Positions 12,063-24,421 of a stretch of DNA of 64,000 nt are shown here, in pieces; position 1 is the first letter of the stretch, and each line of letters starts with the position of its first letter. Made by a program: the position numbers and the translations under genes. The notes beneath the pieces were generated by a model that was given only the letters and a program-made list of their open reading frames with translations, ran no database searches and was not told the origin of the DNA. Source of the DNA: Anticarsia gemmatalis (lineage: Eukaryota > Arthropoda > Insecta > Lepidoptera > Erebidae); assembly GCF_050436995.1 (NCBI RefSeq), contig NC_134758.1, positions 2,666,001 to 2,730,000 on the forward strand. The letters are read 5' to 3'.

Positions 12063-12342
12063 CTAGCTGACCCGCGCAACTTCGCTTGCGTCACATAAGA
12101 GAGACATAATTTTCCCCGTTTTTGTAATATTTTTCACTGATACTCTGCTCCTATTGGTCGTAGCGTGATGATATATAGCCTATAGCCTTCCTCGATAAAT
12201 GGGTTAACTAACACTGAAATAATTTTTCAAATCGGACCAGTAGTTCCTGAGATTAGCGCGTTCAAACAAACAAACAAACAAACAATCAAACAAACAAACA
12301 AACAAACAAACAAACTCTTCAGCTTTATAATATTAGTATAGA
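12063..12342 (-). mobile_element. Non-autonomous Helitron (main family)
   Basis: Read on the minus strand it starts TCTATACTAATATTATAAAG, has a (GTTT)n tract and ends with a hairpin (CGCAA/TTGCG) followed by GGGTCAGCTAG. The flanking bases are A before TC and T after CTAG, as expected for Helitron insertion between A and T, with no target duplication and no terminal inverted repeats. There is no coding capacity. Confidence 0.85.
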
Positions 12343-12937
12343 TTAAAATGTGGGTGTCTATGTTTTGCTTTTCGTATTTGAAAAACTCCTTATTTGTTTC
12401 GAATGGGATTCGTATGGGTGGTACAATATATCGCAAAAAAAGGAAAGCACATAAGTTGTTATAGGTACTTGCTATAGTCAGATAAAATATTTCAATAAAA
12501 TCCCATATGCGGAGTCGCAGAGTCAGGCTAGTCGGATATAAAAGCGAGCATCGAGAATTGCGGTCGTTTATTTCATCGAGTCATCTTGCCGCGATTAGAA
12601 TTCCGTCAGTGTCGACCAATCAGACAAGCGGAAGAATACGTCTCGAATATAATGAAAAACGCGCCAACAATCTACACATTATTATAAAGACAGAGAATAT
12701 TATACTCTGCGAAAATAAATTATGTTTTAATGCATGTCTTATATTGATACATACAAAATGTAACATTTTAAGATTTAGGTATCTCATGTACCCATTTATT
12801 GTTTTTGGCCTTATTTTTGCTTTTATCTTTTTCTTATGATTACGAAAATTTGCACAAACCCACATTTCGCGACCGTTGTAACCCGAGTCAAAACCTCAAG
12901 CTAGGAAACATGCACGTTCGCCTCAATCGCCTTATCA
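12343..12937. other. Noncoding; TATA box with unclear promoter
   Basis: TATAAAAG at 12537-12544 lies in a GC-richer patch (12500-12660), and a 110-codon plus-strand frame (12507-12839) overlaps it. The frame begins upstream of the TATA box and its protein has no recognised domain, so I do not call it a gene. This could be a solo LTR, but no TG...CA ends with a target duplication were found. Confidence 0.35.
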
Positions 12938-13657
12938 CTACATAGTATAAAACAAAGTCGCCCATTTTGTCTGTAGTCCCTTCGTATGCATAAAACTTTA
13001 AAACTACGCAACGGATTTTGATGCGGTTTTCACTAATAGAAAGATTATTTTCTCCGACAGGTTTTTATATATAATTGAAATACATTGAAACTATATTAGC
13101 TGAGTTATAGCAATTTATGTCCAAGAAGTCAGAAAAAAAATCTAATTGAAGATTGCATTTGTGCGTGCGCCGCTTATACCGTTGGATACAAGTAAGAACA
13201 ATGTATAGCAAAAACATTGGTCTTTATTAGTTCTACAAAAAAGTCCGCGATGACATATATCCAGCTTTTTTATTTAAGTCACAAAAACTACTTTTCTGTA
13301 TTAAAAAAAACATTTAATTCGTTGGGTGATGTTTAACTGGTGATATAACCAATAATACATATATCCTTATCAAAATAAGTAAGTTCATCATCACGAGCAT
13401 TTAATTTAGATTATTTTTGCAGTTTACAGTGTGTTATTTAGACATATAGTTTAGGAGATATCACGATATTAGTATTGCGGCACGGTACGGGCCGGCCGCG
13501 GCGGCGGGGGCAGCGTCCCTATAAATAGCTATAGGCTATATATCATCACGCTACGACCAATAGGAGCAGAGTCCCAGTAAAAAATGTTACAAAAACGGGG
13601 AAAATTATGACCCATTCTCTCTTATGTGACGCAAGCGAAGTTGCGCGGGTCAGCTAG
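12938..13657 (+). mobile_element. Composite Helitron-like element
   Basis: The left part (from ATAGTATAAAACAAAGTCGC through CTACGCAACGGATTTTGATG) resembles a separate lepidopteran Helitron-like repeat. A GC-rich spike follows at 13478-13517. From 13528 the sequence is the 3' half of the main Helitron family, ending at CTAG 13654-13657 with a following T and the CGCAA/TTGCG hairpin. The join suggests a chimera or one element interrupting another. Confidence 0.55.
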
Positions 13658-14075
13658 TAAAATTATATAATAAACATTCAACGCGAAAACTTAAAACGCC
13701 TACTGTATATATTTATTCCCTGCACATGTAGCTTATCAATGTAATAACATCACTCACAGTGATTGGTGCACTAATTAATAATCATATTTAGCAGTCATAA
13801 AACAGTGACGCGGTTAAAATTTAGCACACTCATTAAGTATCCTAATTCATGCGGTTTGCTGCTTAATTTCAATACACGATACTAAATATGGGTACAACCA
13901 CAAATATAATTCAGCAAACAATGTCCGACTAAATTTGAACAATATAAATCTATGAAATGTAGTGCTAGTTGATAGAACTGCGCATGGAATTGTTAGGTAG
14001 TCACTACGTGAAAAAAAATTGCTTTTGGCGTTGACTAAAATTCTTGTATGGTATACTATTTAAGTATTTTTTAAC
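13658..14075. other. Noncoding, no gene seen
   Basis: AT-rich; no repeat or gene recognised. Confidence 0.4.
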
Positions 14076-14155
14076 GATTGTACCATGTGCGTATTTTGGT
14101 CTTTGCCGACCCCTATGGGAAAAAGGCGTGATATTATGTATGTATGTATCTTTAT
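14076..14155 (+). repeat. Retroposon 3' tail ending in (TATG)n
   Basis: TTTGGTCTTTGCCGACCCC, TATGGGAAAAAGGCGTGAT and a TATGTATGTATG run match the terminal part of the dispersed repeat at 45005. Confidence 0.65.
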
Positions 14156-15087
14156 GTGTTTTTTTAGGCTACCGGTGAAAAAAATCGCTTGCTACATAAA
14201 CAACACGTTACCACTCAAGCACGTCTTTGTATTCTATCGACCAAAAGAGAGCGCTTCACTAAAAATGATCTAGATGAGATACTCCGCTTGAATGCGGGGC
14301 AATATCATTACAATCGTGACTGTCTTGCCAAAATCTAGATGATTGGCAGAGCAGCCATTTTTTATTTATTTTTTGCACTAGGAGGGAATTGTTAGAAACT
14401 CTCCACTGCCAGTCATTTCCACCTCATCTCTTCGCGACGATGTATATGTGCCTATAATTGTATATTTATAATTTCCACGGTTGGTAGCAACTGTGGTTAC
14501 TAAAATTGCTACCAGTTAATCTCGAACCGCATCTCAAGTCTAGTCTTGCGGTCATTTTAGACAAAGGTGAAAACATTTTTTTTTCTCTCAAAGTATTATT
14601 CCAGTCGACTGACTTTGAACTGTAATCTAATCAAAATACTTTGAGTCGCCGAAGTAACAGACAAAACAATTAAGTAGCCGTCGCGCTCAATTTATAATCC
14701 TTAAGAAAGTTCAGATGCTTAACCGAACAGTGAAAATGGGCCTTTACTTTCATAATAAATTAGATTGCAATGAAAAAAATATCGAGGGTGCTTTTAATAT
14801 AAGCCATTTTGAGAAATTTCTCTAAAAATATGGTTACTTTTTATAAAAGTAATAAATATCTCTTAGCCTCCTTTTACGTCATATTGTTGTCCATTAAATA
14901 GGGATAAGAACCTACTTGAGTGAATGACCCTCGGGCCTTTGATACTCGTTATAAAAACAACCTATTTCATTTCAAATTTCGATGTACGAGAGTTAATTTT
15001 ATTTATACTAATCTACTGCTGTGGGGCTATTTTTAATTACTATTTATTCGGCAATTTTGTGTGAGCAGCTTCTATAGCAAGCCGATA
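14156..15087. other. Noncoding, no gene seen
   Basis: A short inverted repeat TGGTAGCAA/TTGCTACCA lies near 14484-14516. The block around 14260-14345 (CTAGATGAGATACTCCGC) looks repeat-like but has no second copy here. No gene. Confidence 0.35.
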
Positions 15088-15148
15088 CTATAAACTCTCG
15101 ATACTCTCTCGATATATAGTACCGACTGTAGAGAATTGCGCTACTGGA
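15088..15148. mobile_element. MITE end fragment
   Basis: AAACTCTCGATACTC, ACCGACTGTAGAGAATTGCG and CTACTGG correspond to the right terminus of the MITE subfamily at 23113. Confidence 0.5.
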
Positions 15149-17114
15149 TATGCATCTATCGACGGAGAAATTGAGTATTGAGTCTACCTTTAAGCTGACA
15201 AAATACGGTTCGGGCAATTCCTTCGAAAACTGTTTGAAAGAACTCTCAAGCACGTAATGTTTCTTCACGATATTTCCTCTTTCAGTTAGAGTAATTAATA
15301 ATTATGTATACATTTATTTAAATGTTTTCAATAAACTCTTTAGATGTCATTGATGTTTTGAACCCTAGACGACTGGCGTGGGCGGCGAAAGCTTATACCA
15401 CTTGGCTATTAACGTTTTTTAGTAAGTTTTTTAGATATTAAAATATTTCGTCCATTTATTTTTAAGATAAAAGACACTGACAATAATTACTAAGTGACCT
15501 TGTTTATTTTTTATAAACCGACACCGAGTAATTGGGTTTTTAGATAGAAGTCTGTTTAGTAATTGGAGTTTGAATAGATACTAAATTGACTTGGGAATAA
15601 ATACTAACTAGATCATACAGTGCTTTTAAAATATTGAAATTATATTTCTATGTTTTGCTAATTATATTCACAACACTTAATGCATTTTGATAATTAATAG
15701 ATTTTGATAAAAACTTATTATAAAAACCATATACTTACTATTAAAAAAAAATTAACAGAGACGTGTAAAACCCATAATTACTTTTACACATTTCGGGATT
15801 TGGACTCAAGAAGAAGTTGAAGCAAAGACAGTCTTCACGTTACTTGCAAAACAAATTCCTGTTCTCCTAACCTCTGTCCATAATTACCTCATAAAGAATA
15901 AGGGGTTTCTTATCAGTTAGGCAGTGGCTTTTCTTTTAGTTTCGAACTCATTGTCATATTATTAAGTGTAATAAGTTACTGATAACACAAACTTGAGGCT
16001 AGTTTAGCGTAAATGTAAGGTTAATGATATATTAACATAAATAGAATAACGTTTTGTTTAGCAATATAATTTTAATGCCAGTTAATTTTATTTTCACTGC
16101 TTATTGAAACTAAATTACCTTAGTTTTTAATTTTAAAAACTCTTTGTTTTAATAGTTATTATTTTTACTGTTTGGGGTAAAACACAGGTCTATTATTTAT
16201 TGTTATTTACACCTCACAACTTAAATCTTAACTCCAAAAGCTATTAACATAGTGACGTCGTGGAGCATCATGTATCAATCGGTAATCGTTAGACTGTGGT
16301 TTGATTGATTGCCTTGTAAGCAATATTGATACGAACAGAAAATGTGGCTCTCCTTAGTGTGTTTATGGTGAGTGCTGTCTATCAAAACAGCAGGCAGTTT
16401 CAAAATTAATGATGAAATACTAGCTTAGCTTTTTGTTTCCCTTACGCTATGTTGATAACAGTACTCAGTAAAACTGCAGCATCAGGTAAGGACACATCAT
16501 GCATCTAAGACGCAAAATGTGAGCTCATGTTGGCAATGAAGCTGTTATTATAATTTTTAAACAAATGTAACCTGAACCAAATTTTAACACGCATACAGCT
16601 TGCTTGCTTTTGCTTGAATTACATCTATTAGTAAAAGATAATTTTACTATTAATATTCAGTAAGAACTAAGTACAAGAATGTAATCGCTGACTTACACAT
16701 AATCCCATAAACCAAATTAACAAACTTGTACCAAGTTTCTAACAGTTCAATAACGCAGATTGTTTTCAATCCGACCCTGCTTCGTGTCATTCATCTATCA
16801 AACCATACACAACTATCAATATCCCACAAGTAATTGGAACTGAAGGCCTAAGCCCTCCGTTATTAGGGAGTAGGGACACCAATTAACCGAGAATGAGCCC
16901 TTCGGATGTGACGTCACTATGTCAATTTATACCGAGATGTGATTTATGACATAATGCCATCTAATAGTGTGTAGGCCTCAATGATACAAGATTACGGGGT
17001 TGATAGTTTGGAGTATCTTGTTATTTTGGTTTATTAGACGATGTTAATCTAACGAATTGCTGAGAGTCGACGCCTTAGAAAGATATTCAGCGATCGATGA
17101 TGTCTTGCAAAAAA
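15149..17114. other. Noncoding with two SINE scraps
   Basis: At 15365-15412 GCGTGGGCGGCGAAAGCTTA and ACCACTTGGCTATTA look like a minus-strand head of SINE family A. At 16843-16885 GAAGGCCTAAGCCCTCCG with TTAGGGAG looks like its body. Both are degenerate. No gene. Confidence 0.35.
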
Positions 17115-17226
17115 GTCAGGTGCGTAGCACTCGTAACCGGCAGTTCCGTATGACAAGATGTATGGATGTGAATCAAGCAAGGGAAGCTGATCTCTATGCG
17201 AGAAACCTGTGATTTTAAGTATGTAC
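17115..17226 (+). repeat. Retroposon 3' end (dispersed family)
   Basis: GTCAGGTGCGTAGCACTCG, AACCGGCAGTTCCGTATGAC, ATGGATGTGAATCAAGCAAG and a final GTATGTA follow the order of copies at 41671 and 45005. The region between AGCAAGGGAAGC and the tail is partly deleted. Confidence 0.65.
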
Positions 17227-18934
17227 TTTACGTATGCTAATTTTAATTTATATGAAGTTATATAATACGCAATGTCGATCGTAAGAAAAACCTTACATTT
17301 TAAACACAAATATTAAACTTTAAACCTAATCCATTGCATCTTACATAACTTTACATAAACCTACCATTTATCTTCGAGCTCTCTATTTGAGCTGATATTT
17401 TTCAAATCCGCAACCCAATTGTTATGTCGAACATAGCAGAAAAGGCGGTATCCATTGAAATCGGAACTCTTTTAGAATTCAGCTGTATTTCCTCGGTGTG
17501 TCAGTATTTTGGCACAGTTCCAAACTCCGGTAGCCGGCTGTTTACCTCACAAACTTATGTAATAAGCTAATAGACCACTGACCTCAATGTTTTCAATATA
17601 GCCCTTATATAATTGACTCGAAATTTTGGCTTTTCAAAGAAGATTTTGGTTAAATATGAAGTGAAACTTATGGTCATTTTATGGTGAGCAAAATGTGTTT
17701 CGTGTGTGAGGCAATTGGCGATTTATCGAGAGGATATATGAAATAACTGATAAGAGACCCTGGAAAAAAAATTCAAGTAAATTTTATTTGTCAAACTGCA
17801 ACGGAAGATTTGACGCTATCGTTACGCCAAGAGTGTGTTGCAAATGAAATGAATTTCTACGTAAGGTATTATAGGTGTTATTTCTAACGTAATACAAGCC
17901 AACTTTATTACTATTCAGGAAAATCAAATAATCTACAGCTTCATTAAAAATGTTTATGTAAACATTTGTACAATATTTTTGCTTTATGGCTGTTAATTGG
18001 AGTGCAAAACTAAAATGATACAGCTAATTATCCGCGGGCTATGAATATGAATTATGAATGTCATCCAATTAATTAGTAATTATTTATTTATAGCATATAT
18101 GCCGTATTTGCCAACGCTATTGCGTACAAATGTAGCACGGAAATTCGCACTATCATATCTACTAATACATCAAAGCCATAAGAGAAATTATTTTTTGCTT
18201 ACAAATATATCAGAGCTAAATAGGAATAAGTAAGTTTTTGTTTGCTAGTTATGCCAAAACGAATACCATTGAACAAAACACAAGTCTTTCCCGTGCCGAA
18301 AAACAGTTTTGAAAAGTCCAATACTGATACAATAATAATTAACACGTAAGTCAATAATAAGTACATTTGTAGCCAAAGGAACTTTCGACCACTATCTAAA
18401 ATCAATTAGTTATTGAAAAATGCCGTGAAAAATCTGAATAGTAAATAATAGTTTTTTGTTGCCTTCTTTGGCCACCTTTTGCAAAATTTACTTGCGCAGT
18501 TGTCACTTAAGCTACGATTTAATATCATTCCCTTTAACTCAGTCTTTTCCTATTTCATTCTTAACTTGTCCAGCCTGTACACTTAATAATCACTTCCCTA
18601 GTCCTTTAAGATTACTTAGTATAATCACTCTTTTGTAGTACAAATTACTCTTATAAACGGAGTAAAATGTAAATAAAACCCTTTACCTAATTGAATTTAA
18701 ATGACTCCTTTAGGTCACTGTTAAGTACTTTACAACGTACTAAATACTAGGTATTTACGTTCTAAGTAGGTTAATTGAAAAACAGGTATAAAGTTCAGAA
18801 AGGGTTTTGTATTATCTTAGGTAGATAAATAGGATAGTGAATGAGTAAAAAAGTGATAGTAACCTAAAGGTAAGGTTATATATCATCGTAAAATATTATG
18901 ATACGCTAATATATTATGCTCTTAAGCTTTTTTT
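17227..18934. other. Noncoding, no gene seen
   Basis: AT-rich with no recognisable repeats. Small frames here (for example 18199-18405 minus) show no domain. Confidence 0.4.
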
Positions 18935-19035
18935 GCTTGCGGCAAGCAAAGTCCTCAACCGGTATTTGGCTAGCATGGTTGACTTATCCCTCCGATATAA
19001 GGGAGAAGACCCTTGCAGTCATCCGTCAGTCCGCC
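18935..19035 (+). repeat. Degenerate SINE family A body
   Basis: GCAAGCAAAGTCCTCAACC, TTGGCTAGCATGGTTGACT and GGGAGAAGACCCTTGCAG follow the SINE body order with many substitutions. Confidence 0.55.
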
Positions 19036-22000
19036 ACAAGGCCTGCAAGGAGATTTGTACTTTAAAAAAACATAAATCACTCTTGATTTTACCTACTCTT
19101 TTCATATAAGCTACTTTATTCGGTTTTTCTATGCATATAATAATTAAAAATAAATTAAGTTACTCAGCTGTCTTACATATCACACAAATATTATACTTTG
19201 TACGTTGAATTAGAAGTATCGTTATTGTTATTATCGTCTATACCTAGATTTATTGTTTTAACATTAACAAATTCAGTTTTATCTGTAATTCTAACGGCTC
19301 TTCTTTTTAAAGACTACGAAGAGAAAAATGTATCTATTACTTATATTTTAATGTTAAAGTAGTAGATCGATCCTTAATGACGCACACTTCAATCTCAAAA
19401 TAGCAACTCAAACACCACAACACAATATAATTATCGTCCTATCTTCAAAAGCATTATTTATATCTTATTGACTTCCGTCCAATTTTTCCGCTCGGTTAGT
19501 TGCACAGTGTCGAGCGGTATTATCTCGTACAAATAGAGGCTTCGAAGGCTTTCGATTGTACCCTATCAGCGGTTATCGTAAGCCAATCGGCGGCTATTAG
19601 CCCGACAAATAAGATACCACTAATGGCGTGACAGTTTTGTATTGCTGTTGCGTTACTCACTGTTTTCGGAGATTAAATGTTGTGAAATGTGGTGTAAAGG
19701 TTTTGGAGTGATGGTTACGAATTATATCGTTTATTTAGTTAATACTATCATGGGTTAGGGATGGATAAAAGGATTGGGCTGTCTGCTGATAATGAGGAGT
19801 GGAAGAGGATATTGTGCTGTTTTCACTTAGTGTAAAATAAAGCAGAAGCGGTGGTGAGATTTTTATAACGACGTTTTTTTGTTATTTTATATGTAGTTAC
19901 TAACTTTAAAGGAAAAATATACGCTGGACTTAGATGCCAAATATGCAAAAATATGCGTTTTTTGCATCGGAGTTTTTTTTGCTGTGTCGTGTAAAACTCC
20001 ATGAGCTTTAGGACTCGAACTATCAAAGCAAGAATGCCGAAATTTTACATTTACAATTGTAGGCGCAGATCTACAGCTACGAACATGTTTCGTAAGATCA
20101 TATTTCAAAAAACGTAGGTGTACTAATTTACCTCTCTTCCGGTACGAGCCTAAATTCTTTTCGCAGCACCCAATTTATTCAGTCAAATAAAAGAATAGCT
20201 ACAATAAGATTGTCTCAAGTAAGTCAAAAGCAACGCGAGCACATGTGGGCGAAAGATCCCATCAATTTGATCAAGTCTCGCGTCACAAAGTACGAATATA
20301 AAAACGAACAACCAATATGTTTTTTTACGAACGGTGTCTTGTTTCAGTCACTGTGTAAAAGCTTAGTCTCAGTGGAAGCTGAACAAAGATGTACTGAGCT
20401 AAGTGAAATTACGTTGCAACTTTTGCAGTTAGCACGTGAACTCGTATACTACATATATCCTTACTAATTTTATAATTATTCGTGCTTGAGCTTTAGGTTC
20501 ACGGGGTATCAAACGTTCAAGTCACAAACAAGATAAAGAGTAATCAAGCCGCCATCCATTTTTCACTAGAACTAGTCTCACTGTTTAAGATCCTATCTTT
20601 CAGTACGTAAGCATCCTTACGTAGTAAATATGAACTACGCTGCCCATATAGCTATTTAAAACAAAATGGTGTCAATCTAAAAAACGAGTATTAGTAAGGC
20701 TCGCAGATACCACAAACAGCACACAAGCTACGCCACTAGTAGGTTTCATCCGCTCAGTGGTACAAAATATGGAATTTGGATACATACTAAAATAGAGCTG
20801 TTTGAAATACCTATATTATATCTTTCATAGCATATTACAAAACATGCATTGGTGCACGGTTCTATTGCATTGTAGTCCATATTCTTCCTCCGTATGTAGT
20901 AATCTCATCATTAACTGGCCTGTGTCCATCTATTGCAGATGATTCAGATGGCATCAGAAAGAGGAATATTTGTAATGAGGGAACATCTACATTCAAACTT
21001 AAAAAGCCTATGCGGGAGTGACAACCGCGACCGCATTTTCGACATAATATCTCTCCATAATATTATTATAGGTATTCTACGTCCATTTAGTAGATATTGT
21101 ATTATAATCGACCTCTGATCGGGCTTAATTTAATAGCACAATTACCTGTCTTGTTGTTAGAGCATTATCGCATTAGGTAAGAGGATTATCGCTTTTGATA
21201 ATTGCTCCCTATGATACGCAGTAATGACGGTAGCTTCGTACTGATAACTAGCCTTTACTGGTAGACTTTGTTTACTGATGGAGGGAATGAAACGAAAAGT
21301 CATAAAATAAGAATGCAAAACTTACATTATTTGATATAAGAAAAACAAAATACTGATTTCCGATTGTTATAGATCTAGTATAAAAAAAAATTGAAGACTT
21401 GAAATGTTTTTTGTGATTTAATTCTTTAGAAAACGACATTGGTAAGATTATTTTACGAATCGAACGATACCACAAATCAATTACAAGTGACTCCTGCTGA
21501 CCAAAGGCTCAGTTTATTGGTATAGTTCAAAATAATGCGTAAGAACATACATTTTTACGATAACTAGATTGGTTTCCAGAGAATAAGACTACATCATTAT
21601 CCTAAATGTAAGATAATTCCTGGAAAATTATAGAGGCCTTAAAAGCAAACAAAGAATTCTTTACCCATCATAAATAATACTTATATCAAAAATCATATAC
21701 CCTAGTCTAATATTTGTCTTAGACCACAAAGTAAATTCAGGTAAGTAATAAAAGTATCAATCCCTTATGAAATGTTCAGAGATAAAATAACAGTACCGAA
21801 CGAAAAGCAGCTCAAGAAACTGTAAGACCTATAGCGACTCTTGTAGCTGACTGTACAATTCTCTAGGGTTACTACCTGTGTCTGCACAGAAAGGACGGAT
21901 TTAAATCCGAATCCTTGCATCCTTGGGGATAGTGCTGCACTTAGATCCAGTTCTCGAGGTTCTTAGGTCAATGACGGGTAGAAACAAAATGTTCTGTTCT

Positions 22001-22089
22001 TTTCTTCGCAGCTTTTTAAGCATATTTTATATTTTAGAAGTACGATCGGTTGACTATAGTTACGTAGTCATAATATAGTTCTTGTATTC
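19036..22089. other. Noncoding; GC-richer unique patch at 19480-19700
   Basis: The 19480-19700 patch (GTCGAGCGGTATTATCTCG, GCCAATCGGCGGCTATTAG) is less AT-rich than its surroundings and non-repetitive here. It could be a promoter or untranslated first exon, but no decisive motif was found. Frames at 20210-20467 (+, 85 codons) and 20933-21118 (+) have no recognisable homology. Confidence 0.35.
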
Positions 22090-22185
22090 TTTGCCAGCGT
22101 GATGGACTCACAACTGGAGAGCGTCAAGACCTTACCCCTGCTTGTTTCGGGAAGGTGCCCAGCAGAGGGGCTATCATGACTTAAA
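22090..22185 (+). repeat. Degenerate SINE family A body
   Basis: TTGCCAGCGTGATGGACTCA, AAGACCTTACCCCTGC, GGGAAGGTGCCCAGCAGAGG match the body of the family in order; the head is lost. Confidence 0.5.
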
Positions 22186-23112
22186 AAAATGTTACTTTGT
22201 TGATGACAATCACGATTGTATTAATTGAAAATCAAACAAAAAGATTGCTAGAAGTTTGATATCTACTCAACATTTATAATGGTATATTCATATTTTTCAA
22301 TAAACACTTCCTCTAACACTAAAACAAGTGAATAAGCAAATATAACGCAGAATAACTAATTTTTCGTGTCCAAATAGTCCGTAAATTCGTCGAATTGACG
22401 GCCCTGTTATTGTCTCAATGGAATAGCTATCGTGGGCGTTACTATACTAGGATCACTGCACATTGTCAATTACCTTTGTATATGTATCATCTTCCAGGAT
22501 TTCATTGAACAGGAATAATTGGCAACTAATAATAGAACTGCATCGGATTACTAATTGTTGTGTGTGTTAACTACTGTATTTGAAGATTAAGGTGCTTATA
22601 ACGATTGAGTAGATAATTTTAGTGGCAAAGGTCAAATGAAATTTGAATCAGATGGATATATTCTTAGCCATTGCTAAGCCAGAATAAACACTATACTTTT
22701 TTTTAACACTACAGTATACTCTCTTTGCATACGTGACTAATCAGTATTTTGCGATTTTTCTGTTTGATCCTCGTTCATGTGCAAGAATGCTTTTCTCTAA
22801 AGTATTTTCTCCGTTAGTATTATTCACAAACGTGACACTTTTTAAAAAGTTTCCGTATTGTACGACGTGGTCTTCATAAAAGGTTTTTGAAATTATTACT
22901 ACCAGATATGAAGTCTAAACACAAATTAAAGGCACTGTTTTAATGTGCAAATATTTTTTAATAGCTTCTGTCCGTAACTTTGTTCACATGAACAGATTTT
23001 ATTTGGTAAAAAGCATGTGTGTTTACCCAGGCACTCGGTAGCTTTTTTGTGAAGAGGTAACAAATCGCAACTGTGTATGTTTATTTCGATACACTCAGTA
23101 GACAATCCAGTC
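22186..23112. other. Noncoding, no gene seen
   Basis: AT-rich; nothing recognised. Confidence 0.4.
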
Positions 23113-23263
23113 AGTAGCTCGATTCTCTACTATCGACTACCGACTACCGGCCTGTCATCGAGAAATATTGTATGAAAATATGATCAGCGCCTTTGACGGG
23201 CGTCGTAGGAAATATTTTGGCTTCTTAATGTCAAACTTTTGATACTCGACAGTGCCGACTGTA

Positions 23264-24403
23264 GAGTCATTCGGGGTAACTGTTCGCAGTGGGTAAGTGA
23301 GCGCAGGGCCTATATCTCTGATCGGGGTGAGGGGGCGGGGGTGACTGTTTTGGTCAATCATAGCTGCAAGCGCCGCGAACTAGTCCCGACATGTCAGTGC
23401 GCCGCACTACACTTTGTTGTTTATTTATTTGCAAAAAACTGTTTTAGGCCATTTGATTGTGTCTTTCTTATTGTTTGGAAAACATTCTGACACGCAAGAT
23501 TGTAAAGCAACACCAGGAAAGTCATGTTTTTTTTATTAAATGGTTGTTGTTGTTGAAAATTTTAAGCGTGATATAAAGTTATATTCATTACTTTGGACTC
23601 AGCGGTTCTTATATTCAATTTTGGGGTCTGCGGGAAAGTGTGCGCGGGTAAGTGGGCGCACGCGCACACTCGCACGGATTCATAAAGATAATAATAAATT
23701 TATATAATTTTAGTACCAAATAAACTCTTATTTACTTATTTGTTTTAGTGTAGCGCCATGTTTCGAAATTATATTAGAAAAAACCTGAACTTGCGACTGT
23801 TACAACAAATCGCTAAAGCAAAAGCTCTAATTGAACAGGGTAAAAGTAAAGCAATTGGTATAAGCGAGTCATGTCTTCGCAAAAGACTTAAATTAAACGT
23901 AGCTGCATCTTCAATAGGTCGGTTTTAGCCAGAAACAGTACAAATTATTTAATTTGATTATTTATTTTTTTATATTTATACCTAGAATGTTCAAGTAGTT
24001 TTGTTGGTTTTGTGTTTGGATTTTCTGAAAAGGAGATGTTTGGTTCTGGTTAATTTTCATTAAATTTACTTCAAAGGCTAGATAATTTTGGTGAAATAAT
24101 TAAATTAATATAATTAATTTCGGTCAAATTAACCAATGCGTTCACTTGCCCCAAGTGCGTCTATTTACCCCATAGCTGTGCGCACACTTACCCACAACAC
24201 GGGTCAAGTGTTCGCATTCCGACTTTCAGTTGTTTTTGCCTGTTTGAATGAAAACTAATATACTTACAGATTTAGTTTGTCTTCCAAATTGTAGTCTAAT
24301 AAATGTTTATTTTGATATGTTACTTTTATTTTACTGATTACACTGTTCTAATTCACAATGTGGTCCCAAAGGTGAAAGTGCGCACACTTGACCCGAATGA
24401 CTC
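23264..24403 (+). mobile_element. Pogo-like DNA transposon derivative (1,140 bp)
   Basis: The termini are inverted repeats: GAGTCATTCGGGG at the left and CCCGAATGACTC at the right. TA flanks both sides (23262-23263 and 24404-24405), the duplication made by Tc1/mariner/pogo transposases. Both ends carry subterminal copies of a GTGGGTAAGTGNGCGCA-like motif (23289, 23645, and inverted near 24181 and 24376), plausible transposase sites. Inside is a decayed psq/HTH segment, but no DDE catalytic domain, so the element is non-autonomous. Confidence 0.8.
23758..23928 (+). pseudogene. Truncated psq/CENP-B-type HTH of a pogo-like transposase
   Basis: A 56-codon frame starts MFRNYIRKN and continues with helices around LLQQIAKAKALIEQGKSKAI and ISESCLRKRLKLN, then SIGRF and a TAG stop. 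This matches the N-terminal DNA-binding domain of pogo-family transposases: basic RNY.RK start, then two helices, a short SK-type linker and the characteristic GRF. The residues after the stop (PETVQII) look like continuation of the same frame, so the stop is probably a mutation. An acceptor-like TTTTAG precedes the ATG by 9 bases. No catalytic domain follows. Homology is by motif recognition. Confidence 0.65.
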
Positions 24404-24421
24404 TACGGAAGCGCGCTACAG

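Larger units (their letters stand above)
23113..24421 (+). mobile_element. Palindromic MITE split by a DNA transposon
   Basis: The left part (23113-23263) carries GCTCGATTCTCTACTATCG, CATCGAGAAATATTG, GATCAGCGCCTTTGACGGG and CTCGACAGTGCCGACTGTA. The right terminus, AAGCGCGCTACAGC, appears only after 24405. The gap is filled by a separate transposon. Together the flanks make one MITE of about 165 bp. Confidence 0.75.

Noticed and set aside
12507..12839. 110-codon plus-strand frame
   Set aside because: Its start lies upstream of the local TATA box, the composition is AT-driven hydrophobic at the end, and no domain is recognisable.
20210..20467. 85-codon plus-strand frame
   Set aside because: Reads like a globular protein fragment in places, but no known family, promoter or splice context; kept out for lack of evidence.
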